Assembly (NCBI GenBank): GCA_041746135.1
Contig: JBGTHQ010000032.1
Coordinates: 1-64,000, forward strand
Direction of reading: 5' to 3'
Origin: Alg239-R122 sp041746135
Lineage (GTDB): Bacteria; Pseudomonadota; Alphaproteobacteria; Sphingomonadales; Sphingomonadaceae
DNA: 64,000 nucleotides
Positions 18,123 through 27,728 of the stretch are shown here, one piece after another. The translations under genes were made by a program, and so were the position numbers. Every line of letters begins with the position of its first letter. The first letter of the stretch is position 1. Under the pieces are notes generated by a model. It saw nothing but the letters and a program-made list of their open reading frames with translations. It ran no database searches and was not told where the DNA came from.

Positions 18123-18947
18123 CTATAGTGTCTCGATAGCGTGCAGCCCATATGCCGCAAGTGCGGGCAGATAGGGCGTTACATCCGCCTTGGTGGAAGT
18201 GGTGACGAACCGCCCCGATATCGCTGTTTCCGGCCATGCATGGCCGCGCGTCAGAGAGGCAATCCGCCGCGCTATGCCCGCGCCGCCATCGACAAATGCC
18301 ATATGCGGCGGACAGAATTTGGCCAGCTCATGCGTTACCAGCGGAAAGTGGGTGCAGCCCAGCACAATTGTATCGATTTCCTTGCCGCGCGGTTGCTGCA
18401 GCAGACCCTCGATGGCGCGGCGATAGATAGAGGCATCGACCTTTTCACCGCGCATTTCCGCCTCGGCGGCGGCCGCCAGATCGGCGGCCCCGTGCCGCAG
18501 CAACAGCACACCGGCACCGAATTTTTCCGCAAGTATATCGATATAGGGCTGGCGCACTGTCGCCTGCGTTCCGAGCAGGCCGATGACGCCCGACCGGGTG
18601 CGTTCGGCGGCGGGCTTGATCGCCGGAACCGTGCCGACAATCGGAATGTCGAGCACTTGGCGCACGCTGTCCAACGCTATGGTCGACGCGGTATTGCAGG
18701 CAATCGTGATCAGCCGCGGTTTGTAGCGTTCCGCCAGTTTTCCCAGTAAGACCGGTACCCGCGTGGCGATTTCCGTTTCGCTTTTTCCGCCATAGGGGAA
18801 AGCCGCCTGATCGGCGACATAGATAATCGGCGCATCGGGCAGCAATTTTTGCGCTTCGGACAATATCGACAATCCGCCAATGCCCGAATCGAAAAAGAGA
18901 AGCGGGGCATTTTGCGTGGGAATGGTCTCGGAAGCATGGACTGTCAT
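18123..18947 (-). CDS. murI: Glutamate racemase
   Basis: Cofactor-independent racemase supplying D-glutamate for peptidoglycan. The two catalytic cysteines are visible in ITIACNTAST and VLGCTHFPLV; the N-terminus LLFFDSGIGGLSIL and YVADQAAFPYGGKS are typical. The ATG at 18947 (MTVHASETIP) gives 274 aa; the frame upstream is not conserved-looking. It is divergent from plsY, about 145 bases away. Confidence 0.94.
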   Translation of the reverse strand: MTVHASETIPTQNAPLLFFDSGIGGLSILSEAQKLLPDAPIIYVADQAAFPYGGKSETEIATRVPVLLGKLAERYKPRLITIACNTASTIALDSVRQVLDIPIVGTVPAIKPAAERTRSGVIGLLGTQATVRQPYIDILAEKFGAGVLLLRHGAADLAAAAEAEMRGEKVDASIYRRAIEGLLQQPRGKEIDTIVLGCTHFPLVTHELAKFCPPHMAFVDGGAGIARRIASLTRGHAWPETAISGRFVTTSTKADVTPYLPALAAYGLHAIETL

Positions 18948-19093
18948 TATCACCACGCATAGCATCCAAAACGGATCAATCAAGATACCGCAATTTCGGA
19001 CACATGCCAAAAATTGCGGTCATGCCATCTTGTCGCCATGACCCGGAGCCGCTACCCATCGCGTACAGCAACATATAAAGGGGCGTTGGGAAT

Positions 19094-19684
19094 ATGGAGA
19101 ACTGGCTGCAACCGGCGCTCATGATGCTGATGGGATATGCATTCGGCGCCATACCCTTCGGGTTTCTGCTCACCCGCATGACGGGCGGCGGCGATATTCG
19201 CAGCATCGGTTCGGGCAATATCGGTGCGACCAACGTGCTGCGCACCGGTAACAAGTGGCTTGCGCTGGTCACTCTGGCGCTGGATATCGGCAAGGGTGTG
19301 GCTGCCGTCTTGATCGCGCAGGCAATCTTTCCCGGCACCGGCCCCTATGCCGGGCTGGGCGCGTTCGTGGGGCATGTTTATCCCGTCTGGCTGGGATTCA
19401 AGGGCGGCAAGGGCGTCGCCACGTTGCTGGGCATCACCTTCGCCCTCAGCGTACCTCTTGCTCTGGTCTTTGCCGCCGTGTGGCTGGGCGCGGCGTTCGC
19501 CTTTCGCTACTCCTCGCTGGCGGGCATTTTGGCAGCGGTCGCCATACCTATTGCCGCTCTGGTGATCGGCGCAGCCGCCCTTGTACCAATATTCGTCATC
19601 ACCGCGCTGATCGTCATTGCCAAACACCGCGCCAATATTGCCCGGTTGAGCGCGGGAAAAGAACCCAGAATAGGCAAGAGCTAA
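19094..19684 (+). CDS. plsY: Acyl-phosphate:glycerol-3-phosphate acyltransferase
   Basis: Inner-membrane acyltransferase that makes lysophosphatidate from acyl-phosphate. Conserved loops are visible: GAIPFGFLLTR, then SIGSGNIGATNVLRTG, and VGHVYPVWLGFKGGKGVAT. Five hydrophobic segments span the 196 aa. The gene is followed eight bases later by dprA on the same strand, so the two probably share a transcript, a pairing common in alphaproteobacteria. Confidence 0.95.
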   Translation: MENWLQPALMMLMGYAFGAIPFGFLLTRMTGGGDIRSIGSGNIGATNVLRTGNKWLALVTLALDIGKGVAAVLIAQAIFPGTGPYAGLGAFVGHVYPVWLGFKGGKGVATLLGITFALSVPLALVFAAVWLGAAFAFRYSSLAGILAAVAIPIAALVIGAAALVPIFVITALIVIAKHRANIARLSAGKEPRIGKS

Positions 19685-19691
19685 ATCCGTC

Positions 19692-20795
19692 ATGACAATC
19701 GGCGACCCGGAAAAATTTGCGCGTATCCAGCTGTTGCGGTCGGCCAATATCGGCCCGGTCAGCTATTTCCAGTTGCTCGCCCGTTTCAGCAACGCTCAAA
19801 CGGCAATTTCCGCCCTCCCCGAACTGGCACGGCGCGGCGGCGCACGGTCCCCGCGTATTGCCAAGCCGTCGGACGTAGAACGCGAAATTGCCGCGACACA
19901 GAAGGCGGGGGCACAGTATCTCTTTCACGACAGTGCCGAATATCCCGCATTGCTATCGCATCTGGAAAACGCGCCGCCGATATTCAGCTATTGCGGCCGC
20001 GCCGAATTGCTGGACAAGCTATCGGTGGCGATGGTCGGCGCGCGCAATGCTTCGGCCGCCGCTTGTAAATTTGCGCGGCAGCTGGCGCATGACCTGGCAC
20101 AAAGCGATTGCGTTGTGGTGTCGGGTCTGGCGCGCGGCATCGACACAGCGGCGCATATCGGGGCGGGGGCGTCGAGCGTCGGCGTGATCGCCAGCGGCAT
20201 TGACATAAGCTATCCGCCCGAAAATGCTTCGCTTCAGGAGAAGATGGCCGAAGAGGCGCTGGTCATTGCCGAACAACCGCCCGGAACCGAGCCGCTGGCG
20301 CGGCATTTTCCGTATCGCAACCGCATTATCGCCGGTCTCTGCCAGGGAACGCTCGTGGTCGAAGCAGCGCCCCGATCGGGATCGCTCATCACCGCGAGAC
20401 TGGCAGGGGAGGCGGGCCGTGATGTTATGGCCATTCCGGGCTCCCCGCTCGATCCGCGTTCGCGCGGATGCAATATGCTGATCCGCAATGGCGCGACGCT
20501 CGTGCAATCGGCGGAGGACATACGCGAACTTATCGGCAGCATCGACCATCGGGCTGTGCGCGAGCCTCGCAAAATCTATCTGTTCGCCGATACGGATAAA
20601 GCCGACGCGGACGATGTCGCGGACACGTCCAGGGAGCGATTGCAGAGCTTGCTGAGCTTGACCGCCACCAGCGTGGACGAACTGGTGCGGCAATCGGGCC
20701 TGTCTGCGGCGGAAGTGGCGACCGTGTTGCTGGAACTCGAACTGGCCGGCCGTCTGGACCGCCATGCCGGGGGCAAAGTCAGCCTGCGCGCCTAG
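19692..20795 (+). CDS. dprA: DNA processing protein DprA
   Basis: Loads RecA onto incoming single-stranded DNA during natural transformation. An N-terminal helical/SAM-like part (~1-85) precedes the Rossmann core: VAMVGARNASAAACKFA, VVSGLARGIDTAAHIGA, PPGTEPLARHFPYRNRII, EAAPRSGSLITARLA and the SPLDPRSRGCNMLIRNGA block. The C-terminal ~60 residues form the winged-helix (DML1-like) domain, TSVDELVRQSGLSAAEVATV. 367 aa is typical. It is coupled to plsY. Confidence 0.94.
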   Translation: MTIGDPEKFARIQLLRSANIGPVSYFQLLARFSNAQTAISALPELARRGGARSPRIAKPSDVEREIAATQKAGAQYLFHDSAEYPALLSHLENAPPIFSYCGRAELLDKLSVAMVGARNASAAACKFARQLAHDLAQSDCVVVSGLARGIDTAAHIGAGASSVGVIASGIDISYPPENASLQEKMAEEALVIAEQPPGTEPLARHFPYRNRIIAGLCQGTLVVEAAPRSGSLITARLAGEAGRDVMAIPGSPLDPRSRGCNMLIRNGATLVQSAEDIRELIGSIDHRAVREPRKIYLFADTDKADADDVADTSRERLQSLLSLTATSVDELVRQSGLSAAEVATVLLELELAGRLDRHAGGKVSLRA

Positions 20796-20951
20796 ATAGC
20801 AGAGCTGGACGCAAACGCCGCATCCGCGGTAATTCGCGCTTTTCCGCTGGACCCCCTTGACGAAAGACTATAGGCCGCACCAGCTTAGTGACGATCGCGC
20901 GCCCCGGGGCGCTGCATAAACCGGCATGTCTGGATCGGAAATATAAAAACA

Positions 20952-23549
20952 ATGCAATTAGTTATCGTTGAATCGCCTGCCAAGGCAAAAACCATCGAAA
21001 AATATCTCGGCAAGGATTTCCGCGTTCTTGCGTCCTACGGCCATATCCGAGATTTGCCGCCCAAAGACGGGTCGGTGAACCCGGATGAGGGTTTCGAAAT
21101 GATCTGGCAGAATTACGGCGACAAGACCAAGCAGCTCAAAGCCATTACCGACCTTGCCAAAAAAGCCGACCGTCTGATCCTCGCGACCGATCCCGACCGC
21201 GAAGGCGAAGCGATCAGCTGGCATGTGCAGGAAGTGCTGCGCAAGCGTAAAGCCCTGCCCAAGGAAGTCGACCGGGTCACGTTCAACGCCATAACCAAGG
21301 CTGCGGTGACCGAAGCGATGGGAAGGCCGCGCGGGCTCGACCATGATCTGATCGACGCCTATCGCGCCCGCCGCGCGCTCGATTATCTCGTCGGATTTAC
21401 TTTGTCCCCGGTATTGTGGCGCAAGCTGCCCGGTGCCAAATCTGCGGGCCGCGTGCAATCGGTGGCGCTGCGCATATTGGTCGAGCGCGAGCGCGAGATC
21501 GAAGCATTTACGGCCGAGGAATATTGGTCGGTAGCCGCCAATATGGAACAGGCCGGACAGGAATTTGTGGCGCGACTGGTGCGCCATAAGGGCGAAAAGC
21601 TGGGCAAGATGACGCTGGGCGGCGAAGGCGCGGCAATGGAAGCCAAGGCGGCGGTCGAGAACGGCAAGTTCACGGTTGAATCGGTCGAGACCAAACCGCT
21701 CAAACGCAATCCGCCGCCGCCTTTTACGACATCCACCCTGCAACAGGAAGCCGCGCGGAAACTCGGTTTCGCGGCCAGCCACACCATGCGGATCGCGCAG
21801 CAGCTCTACGAAGACGGTGCCATCACGTATATGCGGACCGATGGCGTGCAGATGGACCACAGCGCGATTTCAGAAGCGCGCAAGGCGATTTCCGACCGCT
21901 ACTCGGGTGCCTATGTACCCGAAAAACCCCGCCATTACGCCACCAAGGCGAAAAATGCGCAGGAAGCGCACGAAGCGATCCGGCCGACCAATTTCAGTAA
22001 GGACCGTGTCGGTTCAGGCGATCATGCCAAATTGTACGACCTTGTTTTCAAACGCGCACTCGCCAGCCAGATGGCCACGGCCCAGCTTGAACGGACAACC
22101 GTGGAATTTCTCGACGGCACGGGCCACACGGGCCTGCGCACCACGGGACAGGTCGTGAAATTTCCGGGCTTTATGGCGCTGTATGAAGAAGGCCGGGACG
22201 ACCGCACGGATGACGATAGCGGTTTGCTTCCGCCCATGTTCAAGGGTGACAGTCCCGCCAAGAAATCGGTCGATGCCGAACAGCATTTCACCCAGCCGCC
22301 GCCGCGCTATTCCGAAGCCAGCCTTGTCAAAAAACTGGAAGAACTCGGCATCGGCCGCCCGTCGACCTATGCGTCGACACTGCAGGTTCTGAAAGACCGC
22401 AGCTATGTACGGGTCGAGAAAAACCGCTTTTTCGCAGAGGAAAGCGGGCGACTTTTAACTGGGTTTCTAGAACGGTTTTTTACGCGTTATGTCGAATATG
22501 ACTTTACAGCAGGTCTCGAAGACGAACTGGACGAAGTTTCGGGCGGGCGGGCGCAATGGCAGGAATTTCTGAGCACATTCTGGAAAGATTTCAAACCCAA
22601 GACCGAAGAGGTCATGGAGCAGCAACCATCCGAAATTACGGCCGAACTCGATATATTCCTCGAGCCCTATCTCTTTCCGAAAAAGGAAGACGGCACCGAT
22701 CCGCGCCTGTGCCCGCGCTGCAACGAAGGCAAACTGGCGCTACGCGGTGGCCGCTTCGGCGCCTTCGTCGCCTGTTCCAACTATCCCGAATGCAAATATA
22801 CCCGCAAGTTCGCACAAGGCGGTGGCACCGATGACGGTGATACCGGTCCGGTCGAGCTCGGCGTCGATCCCGAAACCGACGAAAGGGTCACGCGGCAAGT
22901 CGGCCGTTTCGGACCGTATGTCCAGCGCGGCGAGGGCAAGGAAGCCAAGCGCGGTTCGATCCCGAAAGATATGGATGTCGGCGATATCGACCTCGAATGG
23001 GCATTGAAGCTCATTTCGCTGCCGCGTGTCATCGGATCGCACCCCGAAACCGGCAACGATATCAGCGCCTCGATCGGGCGTTATGGCCCGTACATTGTGC
23101 ATGACGGCAAATATGCGCGGCTTGAAAACACCATGGAAGTGTTCGAAACCGGCATGAACGCGGCGGTGGTGAAACTCGCCGAAGCGGCGCTCAAAAAACC
23201 GGGCAGGGGCCGCGGCAAGCAGGAACCGCTCAAAATCCTGGGCAAGCATCCTGGCACCGAAGCAGAAATCCGGGTGATGGACGGGCGCTATGGCGCCTAT
23301 GTCACAGACGGCAATGTCAACGCGACCATTTCCAAGATGATGGACAAGGACGAGATCACACTCGATGAGGCCGTGCGCCTGATCGACGAACGCGCGGCCA
23401 AGGCGCCGGTGAAGAAAAAGCGCAAGACACTGGCCAAGAAGAAACCTGCCGCCAAAAAGAAAGCGCCTGCTAAGAAAAAGGCGCCCGCCAAAAAGCCGAC
23501 GCCCAAAAAAGCAGCCGCAAAGAAAACGACCGCTAAAAAAGCCGAATAA
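20952..23549 (+). CDS. topA: DNA topoisomerase I
   Basis: Type IA topoisomerase that relaxes negative supercoils. The Toprim domain begins at the N-terminus (VIVESPAKAKTIEKYLG; acidic triad in ATDPDREGEAISWH). The active-site tyrosine is in GAITYMRTDGVQMD. One four-cysteine zinc finger is clear (LCPRCNEGKLAL, then FVACSNYPECKY), followed by repeated C-terminal modules beginning GRFGPYVQ, GRYGPYIV and GRYGAYVT. The last ~50 residues are a Lys/Ala/Pro tail like histone H1 (KKKAPAKKKAPAKKPTPKKA). 865 aa. About 155 bases upstream of it hold no clear gene. Confidence 0.96.
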   Translation: MQLVIVESPAKAKTIEKYLGKDFRVLASYGHIRDLPPKDGSVNPDEGFEMIWQNYGDKTKQLKAITDLAKKADRLILATDPDREGEAISWHVQEVLRKRKALPKEVDRVTFNAITKAAVTEAMGRPRGLDHDLIDAYRARRALDYLVGFTLSPVLWRKLPGAKSAGRVQSVALRILVEREREIEAFTAEEYWSVAANMEQAGQEFVARLVRHKGEKLGKMTLGGEGAAMEAKAAVENGKFTVESVETKPLKRNPPPPFTTSTLQQEAARKLGFAASHTMRIAQQLYEDGAITYMRTDGVQMDHSAISEARKAISDRYSGAYVPEKPRHYATKAKNAQEAHEAIRPTNFSKDRVGSGDHAKLYDLVFKRALASQMATAQLERTTVEFLDGTGHTGLRTTGQVVKFPGFMALYEEGRDDRTDDDSGLLPPMFKGDSPAKKSVDAEQHFTQPPPRYSEASLVKKLEELGIGRPSTYASTLQVLKDRSYVRVEKNRFFAEESGRLLTGFLERFFTRYVEYDFTAGLEDELDEVSGGRAQWQEFLSTFWKDFKPKTEEVMEQQPSEITAELDIFLEPYLFPKKEDGTDPRLCPRCNEGKLALRGGRFGAFVACSNYPECKYTRKFAQGGGTDDGDTGPVELGVDPETDERVTRQVGRFGPYVQRGEGKEAKRGSIPKDMDVGDIDLEWALKLISLPRVIGSHPETGNDISASIGRYGPYIVHDGKYARLENTMEVFETGMNAAVVKLAEAALKKPGRGRGKQEPLKILGKHPGTEAEIRVMDGRYGAYVTDGNVNATISKMMDKDEITLDEAVRLIDERAAKAPVKKKRKTLAKKKPAAKKKAPAKKKAPAKKPTPKKAAAKKTTAKKAE

Positions 23550-23553
23550 TACC

Positions 23554-23575
23554 GTCGCCCCCATTGCGGGGCGGC
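23554..23575. terminator. Hairpin between convergent topA and era
   Basis: GTCGCCCC and GGGGCGGC form an eight-base stem with one G-T pair around the loop CATTGC, five bases after the topA stop. No run of T follows on either strand, so it may be an attenuated or bidirectional terminator rather than a classic one. Confidence 0.4.
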
Positions 23576-23588
23576 GTGTCGTTTGCGC

Positions 23589-24494
23589 CTAACCCATCCA
23601 GTCTAGACCGATGGTTTCGTAGACTTCCTTGTCTTCGTCCCATTTCTCGCTGACTTTGACGTGCAGATAGAGATGGACTTTGCGCCCCAGTATCCGGCCC
23701 AGTTCCTCGCGGGCGGATGCGCCGATTTCCTTGATCCGCGCGCCACCCTTGCCCAGCACGATGGCGCGCTGGGTGGGGCGGGCGACCAGTATCTGCTGGT
23801 GTATTTCCACCGAACCGTCGTCTTTCTCCAGATATTTTTCCGGCACGACCACGCTGGCATAAGGCAGTTCGTTGTGCAGCTGGCGATAAAGCTGTTCGCG
23901 CGTAATTTCGGTCGCCAATATCCGTTCGCTGACATCGCTGACTTCGTCTTCGGGAAAATGCCACGGTCCCTCGGGCATCGCGTCGGCCAGCCAGTTTTTA
24001 AGCTCGGGCACACCATCGCCCGTGGTCGAACTGACGAAGAAAACTTCCTCGAATTCCAGATGTTCGGTCAATTTTTGCGTCTGGATCAGCAATTTGTCCT
24101 TGGCCGCGATGTCCACCTTGTTCAGCACAAGTATCTTGCGCCCTTCGCGATGAGCGAGCGCCTCGATAATCTGATCGGTCTTAGTGCTTTTCTTGGCTTT
24201 GGCATCGACCACCAGCGCGATGATATCTGCGCCTTCGCTGCTGCCCCAAGCGGCGCTGACCATGGCCCTGTCGAGTTTGCGTTCGGGCGCGAAAATGCCT
24301 GGCGTGTCGACCAGCAGAAGCTGGGTCTCACCGCGCAGGGCAATGCCCATTAGCCGCGTGCGCGTGGTTTGCGCCTTGGCGCTGGTAATCGCCACTTTCT
24401 GTCCGACCAGCGCGTTGACGAGGGTCGACTTGCCCGCATTCGGTGCGCCGATTACCGCGACCAGGCCGCATTTGTGGGTTTTATTCTCGTTCAT
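23589..24494 (-). CDS. era: GTPase Era
   Basis: Essential GTPase that binds 16S rRNA and assists 30S subunit maturation. G1 is GAPNAGKST, G3 VDTPG, G4 NKVD, and G5 lies near VSSTTGDG. The C-terminal KH domain includes ILVARPTQRAIVLGKGGARIKEIG. 301 aa. It overlaps the rnc stop by four bases (ATGA) and ends a lepB-rnc-era operon, the order widely seen in bacteria. Confidence 0.96.
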   Translation of the reverse strand: MNENKTHKCGLVAVIGAPNAGKSTLVNALVGQKVAITSAKAQTTRTRLMGIALRGETQLLLVDTPGIFAPERKLDRAMVSAAWGSSEGADIIALVVDAKAKKSTKTDQIIEALAHREGRKILVLNKVDIAAKDKLLIQTQKLTEHLEFEEVFFVSSTTGDGVPELKNWLADAMPEGPWHFPEDEVSDVSERILATEITREQLYRQLHNELPYASVVVPEKYLEKDDGSVEIHQQILVARPTQRAIVLGKGGARIKEIGASAREELGRILGRKVHLYLHVKVSEKWDEDKEVYETIGLDWMG

Positions 24495-25162
24495 GTATAT
24501 GTTTCCAGGAATTTGGCGGCAGCCAGTTTTTCGGCCGCCTGTTTGCTGCTGGCCGTAGCGCGCACTTCGCCGATATTGCGCACCGCCACGCTCACTGTAA
24601 ATTGCAGGTCGTGATGCGGCCCGCTGCGGTCGACGAGCGTATATTCGGGCGTCTTGCGGTCATTTCCCGCCGCCCATTCCTGCAAGGCAGATTTGGGGTG
24701 CTGCGGCGCATCGGCCACCGCGACCATTTTGTCGGCCCAGTGTTTCTTGATGAAATCGCGGGCGGCCGCGAACCCCCTATCCAGATAATAGGCACCGATG
24801 AGAGACTCCATTACATCGCCCAATATGTTCGAACTGTCCGCACCGCCGTCGGCGCGGGCTTGCTTGCCCAGCTTGATATGCGGCGCGATTCTAAGTTTGC
24901 GCGCGACATCGGCGCAGGCTGCACCCGACACCAGCTGGTTGAGCCGGCTCGACATGCGTCCTTCCTGCTCGCCCGCGAAATGGGTGTATAGCCATTCGGC
25001 GATGACCAGTCCGAGCACGCGGTCGCCCAGAAATTCGAGTCGCTGGTAATCCCTGGATTTGCCGGTGCTGCCATGCGTGAGCGCTTCGGTGTAGAGCGTG
25101 TGCTGCGCGATATCCTGCGCGAACAGAGCTTTCAAAAATGCGGGCGTATCGGGTTCGCTCAA
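24491..25162 (-). CDS. rnc: Ribonuclease III
   Basis: Double-strand-specific endonuclease for rRNA and mRNA processing. The catalytic signature is YQRLEFLGDRVLGLV, with further acidic residues in LGDVMESLIGAYYLD. The C-terminal double-stranded RNA-binding domain runs from about residue 155 (PKSALQEWAAG) to the end. The start is not certain: I prefer the TTG at 25162, which overlaps the lepB stop by four bases (TTGA) and gives 223 aa. ATG codons at 25186 and 25204 would add residues that merely overlap the lepB tail. Confidence 0.92.
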   Translation of the reverse strand: MSEPDTPAFLKALFAQDIAQHTLYTEALTHGSTGKSRDYQRLEFLGDRVLGLVIAEWLYTHFAGEQEGRMSSRLNQLVSGAACADVARKLRIAPHIKLGKQARADGGADSSNILGDVMESLIGAYYLDRGFAAARDFIKKHWADKMVAVADAPQHPKSALQEWAAGNDRKTPEYTLVDRSGPHHDLQFTVSVAVRNIGEVRATASSKQAAEKLAAAKFLETYT

Positions 25163-26007
25163 AATCTCTCGCCGATCCTGTCCCATCGCGGCGAGGTGAG
25201 CCATGTCAGGGGGTTCAGACTGGCCGATCCGTCAGTGGAAAATACCGAAATCTGCGCGCGCCCTACCAGGTTGGCCTGTGGGACGATACCGATACCGCCG
25301 CCTTCGACGGCCGGGAAGCGGCTGTCCTGGCTGTTGTCGCGATTATCGCCCATCACGAACATATGCCCCTCCGGCACGATAAACGGCCGGGTATCGTCCT
25401 TGTCGATATAGCCCAAGTCCAGCACGTTGTAGCTTTTGCCTTCGGGCAGAGTTTCGCGATATTGCGGATAGCGGCATATCGGGTTGCCGCCGGCGTCGGT
25501 GTCGAAAAACTGATCGCCGCGGCACGTCGTATTGGCCGACACATTGATGACGAAATCTTCGATACGCTCTTTCGGAATGGGATCGCCGTTCAGTATAACC
25601 TGACCGTTCTGCATCTGGATAGTATCGCCGGGCAGCCCGATAACCCGCTTGATCCAGTCTACTTCATTGGCGGGCGGGGCCTTGAACACTACGACATCGC
25701 CGCGCGCAGGCTGGTCCGCAAAAATACGTCCGGGAATCAGCGGCACACTGAAAGGCAGACTGTAACTGGAAAAACCATAGGGCCATTTGGATACCAGCAG
25801 ATAATCGCCGTTGACGAGCCGGGGCAGCATTGATTCAGACGGAATATTGAACGGCGAAAACACAAAGCTCCGAAATATGACGATGAACACGATCAGTTTG
25901 ATCAGGAACTTTCCGAAATCTTTCCATTCCTCCACGGGATCGGTGCGGGCTTTTTCCGCGTCTCTCGCGCCCATATCGCTGGTGTCGTTCCTGATCTGCT
26001 TCACCAT
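25159..26007 (-). CDS. lepB: Signal peptidase I
   Basis: Membrane-bound Ser/Lys protease that cleaves Sec/Tat signal peptides. One N-terminal membrane segment (LIKLIVFIVIFRSFVF) is followed by the catalytic serine in NIPSESMLPRL, the general-base lysine in DWIKRVIGLPGDTI and the closing motif MGDNRDNSQDSR. A ~35-aa cytoplasmic extension rich in charged residues precedes the membrane segment, common in alphaproteobacteria. 282 aa. No strong ribosome binding site is visible; Met-12 is an alternative start. First gene of lepB-rnc-era. Confidence 0.95.
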   Translation of the reverse strand: MVKQIRNDTSDMGARDAEKARTDPVEEWKDFGKFLIKLIVFIVIFRSFVFSPFNIPSESMLPRLVNGDYLLVSKWPYGFSSYSLPFSVPLIPGRIFADQPARGDVVVFKAPPANEVDWIKRVIGLPGDTIQMQNGQVILNGDPIPKERIEDFVINVSANTTCRGDQFFDTDAGGNPICRYPQYRETLPEGKSYNVLDLGYIDKDDTRPFIVPEGHMFVMGDNRDNSQDSRFPAVEGGGIGIVPQANLVGRAQISVFSTDGSASLNPLTWLTSPRWDRIGERF

Positions 26008-26191
26008 AATCGTAATTATTCCAACTTCAGCGCCTTGATGGCGGCACGGACACCACCATTTAGACTGTGGCTATAATGCCGCCTGCGATGATTGCCATGT
26101 ATTTTCTTATCCGCAGATTTTCTCATGGATATATGGGCACTTTAAGCTATGCGGTACCCATCCAACAACCGTTAATCCACAAGAGAGCGAC

Positions 26192-27703
26192 ATGACAGCA
26201 AGCCAGACGAATTGGAACCGCTTTACCGCATTGGAAGAAAAGCCGATCGCGCAGTTATTCGACGATCCTGAACGTCTGGACAGCTTTTCCATATTGAGCG
26301 ATCTGCCCGGTGGCGAGATATATTTCGATTTTTCCAAAACCCATTTGGATAAAGCCAAACTGGATCTTTTGCTGGAGCTGGCAAAGGAACAGGATCTTAC
26401 CGGCATGCGCGCCAGACTTCTTTCCGGCGCCGAAATCAACACGAGCGAGGGCCGTGCCGCCGAACATACCGCGCAGCGCGGCATGGGCGATGCGGACAGC
26501 GTCGCGCTGGCGAAGAATTTCCATGCCCGCATGCGCGCTTTGGTGGAAGCGATTCATGGAGGCGCTCTGGGCGAGATCAAGCATGTCCTGCATATCGGCA
26601 TTGGCGGGTCGGCGCTGGGGCCCGATCTGGTAATCGACGCGCTGGGCCGCGAGGAAACGCTCTGCCATGTCGAGGTTGTTTCCAATGTCGATGGTGCCGC
26701 GCTGGAAGACGCGTTTACGAGGCTGGACCCGAAAACCACCTTGATCGCGGTCGCATCCAAAACCTTTACCACAACAGAAACCATGCTGAATGCTGCCAGT
26801 GCGCTGCAATGGCTGAACGAAAACGGAGTCGAGGACACCTATGGCCGCGTTGTCGCCTTGACGGCTTCGCCCGAAAAAGCGGTCGAATGGGGTGTCGATG
26901 AATCGCGCATCCTGCCGTTTTCCGATACGGTGGGCGGCCGCTATTCGATCTGGTCGTCGATCGGCTTTCCGGTCGCGATGGCGCTGGGCTGGCACGAATT
27001 TGACGCCTTCCTGCGCGGCGCGGCGGCCATGGACAAGCATTTTGTCGAAACGGAGCTGTCGCGAAACGCGCCGGTTCTGGCGGCTTTCATGGACCTGTAT
27101 TATGCGCAGGTGCGCCGCGCGCAGACCCGCGCCGTATTCGCCTATGACGAACGGCTTCGTCTGCTGCCCAGCTATCTTCAGCAGTTGGAAATGGAGAGTA
27201 ACGGCAAGTCCGTCACGCGCGATGGGAAACAGGTAAACGGTCCGACATCGCCGATTACATGGGGCGGGGTCGGTACCGATGCGCAACATGCCGTGTTCCA
27301 GCTGTTGCACCAGGGCACCCATGTCCTACCGGTCGAATTCATTGCCGCCAAGACGCCGGGTCACGATCTGGACCCTGCGCACCATCAAAATTTGCTGACC
27401 AACTGTTTCGCACAGGGCGCCGCTCTCATGACGGGACGCAACAGCGATGATGGCGCGCGCAACTATGCCGGCGACCGGCCGTCATCGACGATCCTGCTCG
27501 ACGACATCAATGCGGGCAGTCTGGGCGCGATGATAGCGTTTTACGAGCACCGCACGTTCGTCAACGCGGTGATGCTGGGCATCAACCCGTTTGACCAGTT
27601 CGGCGTGGAGCTCGGCAAGGAAATGGCCAAGGCCATGAACGGCGATACCGAGACGGAGTTTGACCCATCTACCCGCAAATTAATGGAATTGTCCGCGCTG
27701 TAG
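26192..27703 (+). CDS. pgi: Glucose-6-phosphate isomerase
   Basis: Interconverts glucose-6-phosphate and fructose-6-phosphate. Both family signatures are present: GGRYSIWSSIGFPVA and, near the C-terminus, GINPFDQFGVELGKEMA. IGIGGSALGPDLV binds the phosphate. 503 aa is normal. AAGAGAG precedes the ATG. It is followed 25 bases later by the glutathione reductase gene, so NADPH supply and use may be co-transcribed. Confidence 0.96.
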   Translation: MTASQTNWNRFTALEEKPIAQLFDDPERLDSFSILSDLPGGEIYFDFSKTHLDKAKLDLLLELAKEQDLTGMRARLLSGAEINTSEGRAAEHTAQRGMGDADSVALAKNFHARMRALVEAIHGGALGEIKHVLHIGIGGSALGPDLVIDALGREETLCHVEVVSNVDGAALEDAFTRLDPKTTLIAVASKTFTTTETMLNAASALQWLNENGVEDTYGRVVALTASPEKAVEWGVDESRILPFSDTVGGRYSIWSSIGFPVAMALGWHEFDAFLRGAAAMDKHFVETELSRNAPVLAAFMDLYYAQVRRAQTRAVFAYDERLRLLPSYLQQLEMESNGKSVTRDGKQVNGPTSPITWGGVGTDAQHAVFQLLHQGTHVLPVEFIAAKTPGHDLDPAHHQNLLTNCFAQGAALMTGRNSDDGARNYAGDRPSSTILLDDINAGSLGAMIAFYEHRTFVNAVMLGINPFDQFGVELGKEMAKAMNGDTETEFDPSTRKLMELSAL

Positions 27704-27728
27704 GCTGCGGATATGATAGGAGTTTTTA

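Noticed and set aside
23400..23546. Lys/Ala-rich tail of topA as an independent repeat element
   Set aside because: Low-complexity C-terminal tails are usual for alphaproteobacterial topoisomerase I; no separate element.
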